Below the pieces are notes generated by a model, which saw only the letters and a list, made by a program, of their open reading frames with translations, did not search any database and was not told the origin of the DNA. From NCBI GenBank assembly GCA_964639225.1, contig CAZXCK010000066.1, positions 1 through 23,480 on the forward strand: a stretch of 23,480 nt of DNA. Reading direction: 5' to 3'. Position 1 is the first letter of the stretch; every line of letters begins with the position of its first letter. The DNA comes from CAZXCK01 sp964639225. Its GTDB lineage: Bacteria > Chloroflexota > Anaerolineae > Aggregatilineales > Phototrophicaceae. Shown here one piece after another: positions 1-7,067 of the stretch. The translations under genes and the position numbers were made by a program.

Positions 1-440
<440 letters not shown>

Positions 441-451
<11 letters not shown>

Positions 452-1148
452 GGTGTGATGGCTCGTTTCTGTTGGCGCGCAGACGCGCATAATAATCGTC
501 AAGGTGCAGGCGGAACCGGTGGACGTTCACGGGCACATCTTTGAGGCCCAGCTCGGTCAGTAAATCCTCAATGCGCAGGCTGCCGCGCTCGCCGACGGCG
601 ACGTGCGCCACCAGACTGCCGCCATGCTCGTCGTCGAGTGCCAGCGCATGAACCAGCGGGCGCATATCGAACGACGACTTACGGCGCTTACTCTGCTTCA
701 CTTTGATGATGCGCTCGGCAGCCAGCAGCGCCGCCACTCGCTCGCGCAAGGCGTCCTGGTCAACGGCGTCCAGCGGCGTGATGCGATACTCGGCGCTGGT
801 GACCAGCGTTTGCAGCGGCGGACCGTTGATGGGCGTGTCCTCGACACGATAGACGCGCAGGCCGGGTGGGCTGACGGATTCCAGTCGTTCGGCGATGCCA
901 TCCAGGGTGGGCAGAGTCTCGCGCAGCGCCACGTCCACGATCTCGCATTCGCTGGTGACTCCCAGTGGGACCGCCGTCGCCAGTTGGATGCGGGGCCGGG
1001 TGTTGAAGCCCCGCGTATAGAGGATGGGCAGATCGGCGCGGCGCAGCACACGCTCCCAGGTTTTGGCCAGGTCCAGATGACCGATGAACTTCAACGGGCC
1101 GAGCTTGCCAAACGTGATGTGCAGCCGCTGCCTGACGGGCGTTAACAT
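441..1148 (-). CDS. DUF2344 / TIGR03936 family protein (radical-SAM-linked)
   Basis: A 235-residue protein opening with RQRLHITFGKLGPLKFIGHLDL and containing RRADLPILYTRGFNTRPRI near residue 37, the typical N-terminal signature of the DUF2344/TIGR03936 family. Members usually sit beside, or are fused to, a TIGR03960 radical SAM protein and are often near RNase E/G. Their biochemical role is not settled. Here no radical SAM gene is next to it: upstream lies a divergent gene, and downstream psuG overlaps its stop by 11 bases. The start is the ATG at 1148, and the length is normal for a stand-alone member. The family call is confident; no function is assigned beyond the probable link to a radical SAM partner elsewhere in the genome. 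Confidence 0.85.
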
Positions 1149-1164
1149 GAAGCAGAAACCTGTC

Positions 1165-1193
1165 TTTTTACAGTTGCCGGCTTACGGTACAAT
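1165..1193 (+). promoter_or_regulatory. Possible promoter for the 1259-3656 cluster
   Basis: TACAAT at 1188-1193 matches the -10 consensus at five of six bases. Seventeen bases upstream is a poor -35 (TTTTTA, 1165-1170). The start point would fall near 1200, at the edge of a palindrome. The same DNA read on the minus strand gives TATTGT, so a divergent promoter for the DUF2344 gene could overlap here. Confidence 0.4.
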
Positions 1194-1200
1194 AGCAAAC

Positions 1201-1221
1201 GTGTGCGAACGGTTCGCATAC
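1201..1221. promoter_or_regulatory. Operator-like palindrome between divergent genes
   Basis: Two 10-base arms around one central base pair at nine of ten positions. The core is TGCGAAC-G-GTTCGCA (1204-1218). It lies just downstream of the TACAAT box and between two divergent genes, where a repressor site would be expected. The binding protein is unknown. The half-site spacing does not fit a LexA box of the GAAC-N4-GTTC type. Confidence 0.4.
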
Positions 1222-1258
1222 GGCATTTTATGCGCCAACCCGATGATATGGAATAGTC

Positions 1259-1735
1259 ATGAGTGCCAGATCGCTTTCAAAACGCTCGACCACAAAGCGC
1301 CCGGTGCGCATCTGGCGGATTTACGCGCCAGTACTGCTGGCGGCGCTGGTGATCCTGGCGATTGGCGTGGCGCTGGTGGTGGCGGCCTATCCGTTCGAAG
1401 GGCAGCAGTCTCAGCAGATCAGCATCATCGGCAACACCATGCTGATGTGCTTCGTCCTGCTGCCGATGATTCTGTGCGGCGCCATCGTCTTTCTGCTGTT
1501 CGCGGCGGCTGGGCTGGGAATCCGCAGCCTGCACAACAGCGCCGAGGGCGGCGTGCAGCGCGTGGGCGAGCTGACGTCCACCGCCGCCGAACGGGCCGCC
1601 AGCGCCGCCGAGAGCGTCAGCCGGCGCTCGATCGCCTTTAACGCGCGCTTCGCTTATTTCGAGCGCCTGTTTGCGGTATTTGATGCCCCACAGCAACCCA
1701 AAGGTGAAAAATCCGATGAACCCGACCCAAACTGA
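1259..1735 (+). CDS. Small membrane protein of unknown function
   Basis: A 158-residue protein I do not recognise as a named family. Seen: a basic N-terminus (several Arg/Lys in residues 1-20), a hydrophobic segment at about 21-44, a second at about 61-86, and an Ala/Glu/Ser-rich, probably helical tail at about 95-130. By the positive-inside rule the N-terminus should be cytoplasmic, giving a two-pass membrane protein. The start is the ATG at 1259, with a weak GGAA five bases upstream. The stop overlaps the start of the next gene by 20 bases, so the two are likely co-expressed and may act together. It heads a cluster with a SRAP protein and an aldo/keto reductase. No function is assigned. Confidence 0.7.
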   Translation: MSARSLSKRSTTKRPVRIWRIYAPVLLAALVILAIGVALVVAAYPFEGQQSQQISIIGNTMLMCFVLLPMILCGAIVFLLFAAAGLGIRSLHNSAEGGVQRVGELTSTAAERAASAAESVSRRSIAFNARFAYFERLFAVFDAPQQPKGEKSDEPDPN

Positions 1736-1940
1736 TTGGAAAAAGAAGTCTTACCTGACCGGTGCGCTCGCCGGGGTGACGTTTGGCCTGCTTTCGGCCT
1801 ATCTGTACACCCGCGCTGCTGAGGAAGAAGGCGACAGGCCGAACCCCATGAGCACCATGCAGCTCATCGGCCTGATTCTGTCGGCGCTGAGCCTCATCCG
1901 GCAGATCGCCGAATCCGGCAAGCCACCCAAGAAGAAATAA
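1716..1940 (+). CDS. Small two-helix membrane protein, YtxH-like in layout
   Basis: A 74-residue protein starting MNPTQTDWKKKSYLTGALAG. The ATG at 1716 is preferred over an upstream in-frame ATG at 1671 because AAGGTG lies 8-10 bases before it. Seen: a Gly/Ala-rich hydrophobic stretch at about 13-31, an acidic loop (AEEEGDR), a second hydrophobic helix at about 46-62 and a basic tail ending GKPPKKK. The layout recalls YtxH-like small envelope proteins, but the similarity is too short to name a family. It overlaps the preceding gene by 20 bases and ends three bases before the SRAP gene. It is hypothetical and probably membrane-associated. Confidence 0.65.
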   Translation: MNPTQTDWKKKSYLTGALAGVTFGLLSAYLYTRAAEEEGDRPNPMSTMQLIGLILSALSLIRQIAESGKPPKKK

Positions 1941-1943
1941 ACT

Positions 1944-2627
1944 ATGTGCGGGCGTTTTGTTCTGACGGCGGATGGCGTCGCCATCCAGCAGCACTTTGAC
2001 CTGGCCAGCGTGCCGGAAGGTCTGGTGACGGCACGCTACAACATCGCGCCCACGCAGCCCGTACCCGTCATCACCAACGAAGACCCGACCAGCCTCACCG
2101 CGCAGCGCTGGGGACTCATCCCATCGTGGGCCAAAGACCCGGCCATCGGCAGCCGGTTGATTAACGCCCGCGCCGAGACCGTCCACGAGAAGCCGTCGTT
2201 TCGCTCGGCTTTCAAACGCCGCCGCTGCCTCATCCCGGCGAACGGCTTCTATGAGTGGAAGCGCGAAGGCAAAACCAAACGCCCGTACTTCGTGCATCTC
2301 AAAGAACAGGCGCTGTTTGCCTTCGCCGGCCTGTGGGAAGTGTGGCACAGTCCCGACGGTGACGAACTGCATACCTGCACCATCATCACCACCGAGCCGA
2401 ACGCCGTCGTCAGCCCGCTGCACAATCGCATGGCCGTCATCCTGTCGCCGGACGATTACGATCAGTGGTTGTCGCCGGATGAGCTGCCGCCAGAGGCGCT
2501 GCTGCCGCTGCTGCAACCCTATGACGCCGACCAGATGGACGCCTACGAGGTGTCCACACATGTCAACAGTCCGGCCAACGATGACCCGACCTGCATCGAG
2601 CCAGCCGGTCAGTCGCGGTTGCTATAA
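1944..2627 (+). CDS. SRAP-domain protein (YedK/HMCES-type DNA-protein crosslink protein)
   Basis: Family role: SRAP proteins covalently trap abasic sites in single-stranded DNA through their N-terminal Cys, shielding them during replication. Seen: MCGRF at the start, exposing Cys2 after Met removal; Asn74 in LINARAET; Glu104 in GFYEWK; and His160 in HNRMAVIL. These correspond to the known active-site Cys, Asn, Glu and His. The 227-residue length matches YedK. The start is fixed by the requirement for Cys2 and lies three bases after the previous stop. It sits in a cluster with two membrane proteins and an aldo/keto reductase, an unusual setting. The family is often called SOS-associated, but I see no LexA-type box nearby. 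Confidence 0.95.
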   Translation: MCGRFVLTADGVAIQQHFDLASVPEGLVTARYNIAPTQPVPVITNEDPTSLTAQRWGLIPSWAKDPAIGSRLINARAETVHEKPSFRSAFKRRRCLIPANGFYEWKREGKTKRPYFVHLKEQALFAFAGLWEVWHSPDGDELHTCTIITTEPNAVVSPLHNRMAVILSPDDYDQWLSPDELPPEALLPLLQPYDADQMDAYEVSTHVNSPANDDPTCIEPAGQSRLL

Positions 2628-2660
2628 ACATCCACCAGCCTTACGGAGACTTCTGCCCCT

Positions 2661-3656
2661 ATGCAACCACTGCGCACACTCGGACGGACCGGCCTCAAAG
2701 TGACTCGCCTGGGCCTGGGCCTGGCGGCGCTGGGACGCCCCGGCTACATCAATCTCAGCCACAGCGGTGACCTGCCCGGCACCGAAGTCGGCGCGATGGA
2801 ACAGCACGCTCACAAGGTGCTCGATGCCGCCTGGGAAGCCGGCGTTCGTTATTTCGACGCGGCGCGCTCGTACGGACGCGCCGAGGAATTTCTGGGTTCG
2901 TGGCTGCGCAAACAGGGATTATCACCGGCAGCGGTGACGGTCGGCTCCAAATGGGGTTACACCTACACCGCCAACTGGCAGATCGACGCCGAGCAGCACG
3001 AGGTCAAAGAGCATACTATCGAGGTGCTCAATCGCCAGTGGCAGGAATCCCAGGCTAATCTCGACCACCATCTGGACCTGTACCAGATTCACTCGGCCAC
3101 GCTCGACAGCGGCGTGCTGACCAATCATGCGGTGCTGGCGCGCCTGGCGGAAATCAAGCTCAACGGCACAGCGGTCGGCTTCTCCACCAGCGGACCCAAC
3201 CAGGCGCAGATCATCGAAGAGGCGCTGTCGATCAGCGTGGACGGCGCGCGCCTGTTCGACGAGGTGCAGGTCACCTGGAACGTGCTCGAACCGTCCACCA
3301 GCGCGGTGCTGGCACAGGCGCACCGCGACGGCGTGGGCATTATCGTCAAAGAGGCAGTCGCCAACGGTCGGCTGACGACGAGCAACAACGATCCCGATTT
3401 CGCCGCTCAGCGTGCCGTCTTAGAGCAGCAGGCGCGGCGGCTCGATACAACGCTGGACGCGCTGGCCATCGCGGCGGTGCTGGCCCAGCCCTGGGCCGAT
3501 GTCGTCCTTAGCGGCGCCGCCCGCGTCGATCACCTGCAATCCAACATCACCGCGCTCAACGTCCACTGGGACGAAGCAGCCGCGCAGGCCCTGGCCGCCC
3601 TGGCCGAAAAACCGGATGATTACTGGTCCAGGCGTAGTGCTTTGGCGTGGAATTAG
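2661..3656 (+). CDS. Aldo/keto reductase
   Basis: Family role: NAD(P)H-dependent reduction of aldehydes or ketones, or the reverse, in a TIM-barrel fold. Seen: the N-terminal strand signature LGRTGLKVTRLGLG (residues 7-20) and a full catalytic tetrad, Asp66 and Tyr71 (YFDAARSYG), Lys97 (GSKWGY) and His144 (LYQIHSA). The 331-residue length is normal. The barrel continues to a C-terminal segment including VVLSGAARVDHLQSNI, where the cofactor phosphate region usually lies. GGAGA about ten bases upstream supports the ATG at 2661. It follows the SRAP gene by 33 bases and is probably its operon partner. It ends 18 bases before the convergent DUF5615 gene. The substrate cannot be told from sequence. 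Confidence 0.92.
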   Translation: MQPLRTLGRTGLKVTRLGLGLAALGRPGYINLSHSGDLPGTEVGAMEQHAHKVLDAAWEAGVRYFDAARSYGRAEEFLGSWLRKQGLSPAAVTVGSKWGYTYTANWQIDAEQHEVKEHTIEVLNRQWQESQANLDHHLDLYQIHSATLDSGVLTNHAVLARLAEIKLNGTAVGFSTSGPNQAQIIEEALSISVDGARLFDEVQVTWNVLEPSTSAVLAQAHRDGVGIIVKEAVANGRLTTSNNDPDFAAQRAVLEQQARRLDTTLDALAIAAVLAQPWADVVLSGAARVDHLQSNITALNVHWDEAAAQALAALAEKPDDYWSRRSALAWN

Positions 3657-3674
3657 CAAAGGCGGAAGTCAGGA

Positions 3675-4010
3675 TTACTGCTCACCTGATTTTTCGACTA
3701 ATCTGATAACGATGCCTGGCTGGATGCGCTCTAGCGCGAGCCTAACATCGGGCATAAGCGGTAAAAGGGTTGATAATTTGTTATTGACAGCAGAAAACAC
3801 GATGAATCCCACCGGCTGATCTGTAAGTCGCTGCTGGTCAATCAGGTTGCTATCAATCGTGACAAATACATCGAATGAATCTGCCATAAGTTGAAGCAGT
3901 TCACCGTTCTTTTTGCCTGCCCACCCCATTTCAGGAACAGTCTTAACCTCGTGCTCAGACAGTTCATTCTTGAGCTTTCGCGGCAAACACTCGTCAATGA
4001 GAATCTTCAT
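3675..4010 (-). CDS. DUF5615 PIN-like protein, probable toxin of a TA pair
   Basis: A 111-residue protein starting MKILIDECLPRKLKNEL. An early Asp (LIDE) and a later acidic residue in FVTIDSNLI fit the PIN-like nuclease fold of the DUF5615 (Mut7-C-related) family. I chose the ATG at 4010 over an in-frame start at 4058 because the family begins with this MKILIDE strand and the longer form adds an unconserved extension. The start overlaps the end of the DUF433 gene by 17 bases, a typical coupled toxin-antitoxin arrangement. Family knowledge: DUF433-DUF5615 neighbours are predicted TA modules with a putative RNase toxin. Toxicity here is inference. Confidence 0.82.
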   Translation of the reverse strand: MKILIDECLPRKLKNELSEHEVKTVPEMGWAGKKNGELLQLMADSFDVFVTIDSNLIDQQRLTDQPVGFIVFSAVNNKLSTLLPLMPDVRLALERIQPGIVIRLVEKSGEQ

Positions 4011-4209
4011 GTGCGGCCATTGCCCCAGCTTCCTGCAGGAAACGAACAACCTGCTCACGTGTCACTGTAGGGAAATCCTGCAGGAACGTGTCAATCGTTT
4101 CGCCGGTCGCCAGATAGTCAATCAGATTCTTTACGGGGACGCGTGTTCCGCGGAATACAGGAAGTCCGCCGAGGATATCCGGGTCTTTCACAATCACCGA
4201 CTCTGCCAT
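3994..4209 (-). CDS. DUF433 protein, probable antitoxin
   Basis: A 71-residue protein with the DUF433 hallmark ILGGLPVFRGTRVPVKNLID (residues 12-31) followed by YLATGETIDTFLQDFPTVTREQV. The family folds as a small helix-turn-helix-like DNA-binding domain and is predicted to be the antitoxin for DUF5615 PIN-like proteins. GGAGG five bases before the ATG at 4209 is the strongest ribosome site in the window. An extended -10 motif (4233-4241) gives it a candidate promoter of its own at the ftsK stop codon. The gene ends inside the toxin gene (17-base overlap). Autoregulation would be expected by analogy but no clear operator was seen. Confidence 0.85.
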   Translation of the reverse strand: MAESVIVKDPDILGGLPVFRGTRVPVKNLIDYLATGETIDTFLQDFPTVTREQVVRFLQEAGAMAAHEDSH

Positions 4210-4232
4210 TGCAGCCTCCGTCCGTTTTCCTC

Positions 4233-4241
4233 ATTCTACCA
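4233..4241 (-). promoter_or_regulatory. Extended -10 promoter for the DUF433/DUF5615 pair
   Basis: On the minus strand TGGTAGAAT forms an extended -10 (TGn plus TAGAAT, five of six). It lies immediately after the ftsK stop codon. The predicted start near 4226 gives a short leader of about 17 bases carrying the GGAGG site. No good -35 is visible, which is acceptable for extended -10 promoters. Confidence 0.45.
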
Positions 4242-6827
4242 TCACTTCTGCTTCGAACGGCGCTCGATGATCTCTTTGAACGGGTCTTTGCCCTTTTCGA
4301 TGAGGACTTTACGCGAGCGTCCACCGGCCACCTGATCGCCGATAACGCCCAGCTCTTCCAGCAGGTCAATGATGCGCGCCGCGCGCGGATAGCCTAAACC
4401 CAGCTTGCGCTGAATCTGCGAGGCGGACGCTTCCTGCTCCTCGACGACGAGTTCAATCGCGTCTTCCAGCATGGGGTCCGTCTCGGCCAGGAACTCGCGC
4501 CGCGTAAGGGCGCGCTCCCAGGGGGCGGCGCTGCGCAGTCCGCTGTCGTTGGCCGTCTGCCACTCGCGCCAGTAACTGACGACGGCGCGCACCTCGCTGT
4601 CCTCCACATAGCAGCCCTGCAGACGGCGCGGACCGGCGGCGTCCTGTGCCAGATACAGCATGTCACCGCTGCCCAGCAGAGTCTCCGCGCCGCTGTGATC
4701 GAGGATCACGCGCGAGTCCACGCCGGAAGCCACCGCGAACGAAATGCGCGCCGGGAAGTTGGCCTTAATCAGCCCGGTGATGACATCCACGCTGGGGCGC
4801 TGCGTGGCCACAATCAGGTGCATGCCGACGGCGCGTGCCATCTGCGCCAGCCGGGTGATGGCGCGCTCGGTCTCTTCCGGCTTGCTCATCATCAGGTCGC
4901 CGATCTCGTCCACCATGATAACCATATACGGCAGATGTTCGCTCTGGCGGCGCTGCCCCAGCCGCGAGTTGTAAATCTCGATGTTGCGCGCCGAGTTTTC
5001 TTCGAGCAGCTTGTAACGCCGGTCCATCTCGCGGGTACACCAGCGCAGCACCCCGATGATGCGCTCCATGTCCGTCTCGACTGGCCCCAGCAGATGCGGC
5101 AGCCCGTTGAAGCGACTCAGCTCGACCATTTTGGGGTCCAGCATAATAAGCTTGACGCGGTCCGGCGTGTTGTTGAGCATCAGCGCGGTAGCGAGGGCGG
5201 CGATCAGCACCGACTTACCGGAGCCGGTCGTCCCGGCCACCAGCAGATGCGGCATACCGGCAATATCGACGATGATCGGCGCGCCGGATACGTCGCGGCC
5301 CAGCGGCACCAGCAGCGGCGACTTGGACTTGGCCATGCGGTCATGGAAGGCTTTGCTCTCGTACACGGAGCGCAGCGCCACCGTGCTGGGGTTGCGGTTA
5401 GGGACTTCCACGCCCATAAAGCTCTGACCGGGGACGGGCGTCTCGAGACGCAGGCGCTTGGCGGAGAGTGCCAGCGCCAGGTCACTGGAAAGCGCCGCGA
5501 TCTTGCTCAGGCGAGTGCGCTCCAGCACGATTTCGCCGTCAGGGCCGCGCTTTTCCTGGAAGGGCTGCACCGCGTACTGCGTCACTGTCGGGCCGATCTT
5601 GACATCGACCACATCCACGTTGATGTCGAACTCAAGCAGCGTGTTTTCGATGAGGACAACGTTATGGTTGATCTCTTCCTCGTCCGGCGGGTTGATCTCG
5701 ATGTCCTGCAGCAAGTCCAGCGGCGGCAGCGATTTGTCGCGTTTGGCGATCTTCTTCTGCTCGCGCATGCCCTCGACCGTGAAATAGCGCTTCACGCGGC
5801 CATCCGGGCGGCGGACCATCTGCGGGTCTTTGCCTTTGCGCGGCAGCAGTTCGCCGATGGCGTTGAAACTGTCCGTCTTGATCTCGCCGGGATATTCGGG
5901 CGTCTCCTTCGACTGAGCGAACGTCCGCGCCAGCCGCCGGCTGATCTCGTCGGGCGGGTCGGCCTCGTCATCCGGTTCCGGCTCAGAACGGGGCGCGTTG
6001 CGCAGCGACGGCGGCAGATTGGCCGGGTCCGGGCGGATGCGCATCACGTTGAAGCGGCGTGCCACACTGTCGTCGAGCGCCAGCGTCGACTCCATGCGCG
6101 CTCGGCGCACAGCCGACCGCTGCCGGCGGCGCATCCCCGGCCAGCGTGTCACCGGCATGGACGCCAGGCGCTGGCCCTGGCTCTGCAGACGGTGCTGGCC
6201 GCGTTCCAGCCAGCCGCGCAGTTGATCGCGGCGAATGCCCACCAGCACCAGCAGCGCGGCGGCAAACACCACCACGAAGAAAATCAGTGAGACGACCGGC
6301 CCAAACAGCAGATGTGGCAGATAGACCATGCCCCAGCCGGCGAAACCGCCACCGCCACCGCTGCGCGCCAACAGGCGCAGGTCACTGTCGCCAGCGGCCA
6401 GGTGGAAGATCGCCAGCAGCGACAGGAAAGCGATCTCCAGCGCCAGCAGCCGCCGCGCCGACAGGCTCACACGAATACCCACACGCGGCAGCAGAATCAC
6501 CACGCCCAGGCCAAAGATGCCCAGCGAAATCATCAGGCTGCCGTAACCAAACAACTGAGTGAGCGCATCAGACCAGGCGCGTGACAGCGGCGCTTCTGAC
6601 GAGATACCGGCCAGCGCCATAAACGAGATCACGCCAAAGACCAGCAGCACAATCGCGCCGATCTCCTCGAACCAGGATGGCAGCGCATTTTCCCAGAATT
6701 CCGGTTCTACCGGGCGTGGCGAACGGCGCTCGCCGCCGTCTGTCTGCGCGGGAGCCGGGTCGTTTTTCTGGCGTTTGCCCGTTGACCGGGCCGGGGTTTT
6801 CTTCTGATCCGGTTTGTTCTGTGCCAC
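4242..6827 (-). CDS. ftsK: FtsK/SpoIIIE-type DNA translocase
   Basis: Family role: a hexameric membrane-anchored ATPase that pumps chromosomal DNA through the closing division septum. Seen, in the 861-residue form: a basic/polar N-terminus, hydrophobic segments at about 55-77, 95-113, 125-143 and 175-198 forming the membrane anchor, and a variable acidic/basic linker. The motor then has Walker A GTTGSGKS (532-539), Walker B VIMVDEIGD (about 636-644) and QRPSVDVITG. A C-terminal gamma-type winged helix (about 790-861) contains QIQRKLGLGYPRAARIIDLL, which in the family recognises polar DNA motifs. The start is uncertain: GTG at 6827 gives a typical polar N-terminus, while GTG at 6860 would suit a leaderless transcript. 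The DUF433 gene follows 32 bases downstream. Confidence 0.93.
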   Translation of the reverse strand: MAQNKPDQKKTPARSTGKRQKNDPAPAQTDGGERRSPRPVEPEFWENALPSWFEEIGAIVLLVFGVISFMALAGISSEAPLSRAWSDALTQLFGYGSLMISLGIFGLGVVILLPRVGIRVSLSARRLLALEIAFLSLLAIFHLAAGDSDLRLLARSGGGGGFAGWGMVYLPHLLFGPVVSLIFFVVVFAAALLVLVGIRRDQLRGWLERGQHRLQSQGQRLASMPVTRWPGMRRRQRSAVRRARMESTLALDDSVARRFNVMRIRPDPANLPPSLRNAPRSEPEPDDEADPPDEISRRLARTFAQSKETPEYPGEIKTDSFNAIGELLPRKGKDPQMVRRPDGRVKRYFTVEGMREQKKIAKRDKSLPPLDLLQDIEINPPDEEEINHNVVLIENTLLEFDINVDVVDVKIGPTVTQYAVQPFQEKRGPDGEIVLERTRLSKIAALSSDLALALSAKRLRLETPVPGQSFMGVEVPNRNPSTVALRSVYESKAFHDRMAKSKSPLLVPLGRDVSGAPIIVDIAGMPHLLVAGTTGSGKSVLIAALATALMLNNTPDRVKLIMLDPKMVELSRFNGLPHLLGPVETDMERIIGVLRWCTREMDRRYKLLEENSARNIEIYNSRLGQRRQSEHLPYMVIMVDEIGDLMMSKPEETERAITRLAQMARAVGMHLIVATQRPSVDVITGLIKANFPARISFAVASGVDSRVILDHSGAETLLGSGDMLYLAQDAAGPRRLQGCYVEDSEVRAVVSYWREWQTANDSGLRSAAPWERALTRREFLAETDPMLEDAIELVVEEQEASASQIQRKLGLGYPRAARIIDLLEELGVIGDQVAGGRSRKVLIEKGKDPFKEIIERRSKQK

Positions 6828-6865
6828 GATGTGACATCCCCAATGATCCGGTACGATCACCTAAC

Positions 6866-6871
6866 ACTATA
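6866..6871 (-). promoter_or_regulatory. Candidate -10 box for ftsK
   Basis: TATAGT on the minus strand matches five of six -10 bases. Transcription would begin near 6859, essentially at the upstream GTG (6860) or 32 bases before the GTG at 6827. The -35 region is poor. Confidence 0.35.
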
Positions 6872-6923
6872 GTCGGGGCAGGCGGTCAATGCCAGTGCGA
6901 AGCCGCCTGCCGATTTACAAAGG

Positions 6924-6952
6924 CTGACACACGCGCTGGTTTTGGGTAAAAT
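6924..6952 (+). promoter_or_regulatory. Promoter of the aconitase gene
   Basis: CTGACA (6924-6929) and TAAAAT (6947-6952) are separated by exactly 17 bases, each five of six to the housekeeping sigma consensus. The predicted transcription start near 6959 leaves a leader of about 110 bases before acnA, containing a hairpin and a short ORF. This is one of the two best promoters in the window. Confidence 0.6.
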
Positions 6953-6967
6953 CAGATCGGGTTCTCA

Positions 6968-7057
6968 ATGAGGACGCTACCAACAACCAACCTCCACGCG
7001 AGATTGACCGCTTCCTGCATCTCTGCTGCCGGTATGGGCCGGCGGCCTAGCACGTAA
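6968..7057 (+). CDS. Possible 29-codon leader ORF upstream of aconitase
   Basis: An ATG about nine bases after the predicted transcription start opens a 29-residue frame (MRTLPTTNLHARL...MGRRPST). Its TAA (7055-7057) overlaps the AAGGTG ribosome site of acnA (7056-7061). The geometry would allow translational coupling or attenuation. There is no convincing ribosome site for it, and the composition is not informative, so it may be chance. Kept as a low-confidence candidate because its stop coincides so closely with the downstream ribosome site. Confidence 0.2.
   Translation: MRTLPTTNLHARLTASCISAAGMGRRPST
7025..7046 (+). promoter_or_regulatory. Hairpin in the acnA leader
   Basis: GCTGCCGG (7025-7032) can pair with CCGGCGGC (7039-7046), an 8-bp stem with one G-U pair and a six-base loop. 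It ends ten bases before the AAGGTG ribosome site. No T-run follows, so it is not a terminator. It could affect translation initiation or be incidental. Confidence 0.3.
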
Positions 7058-7067
7058 GGTGAACTGT

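Noticed and set aside
1204..1218. LexA/SOS box upstream of the SRAP cluster
   Set aside because: The Gram-positive-type LexA box needs GAAC-N4-GTTC; here the half-sites are separated by a single base.
4695..6290. A 531-codon plus-strand frame inside ftsK
   Set aside because: Antisense to the FtsK motor and linker; no motifs and an atypical amino acid composition.
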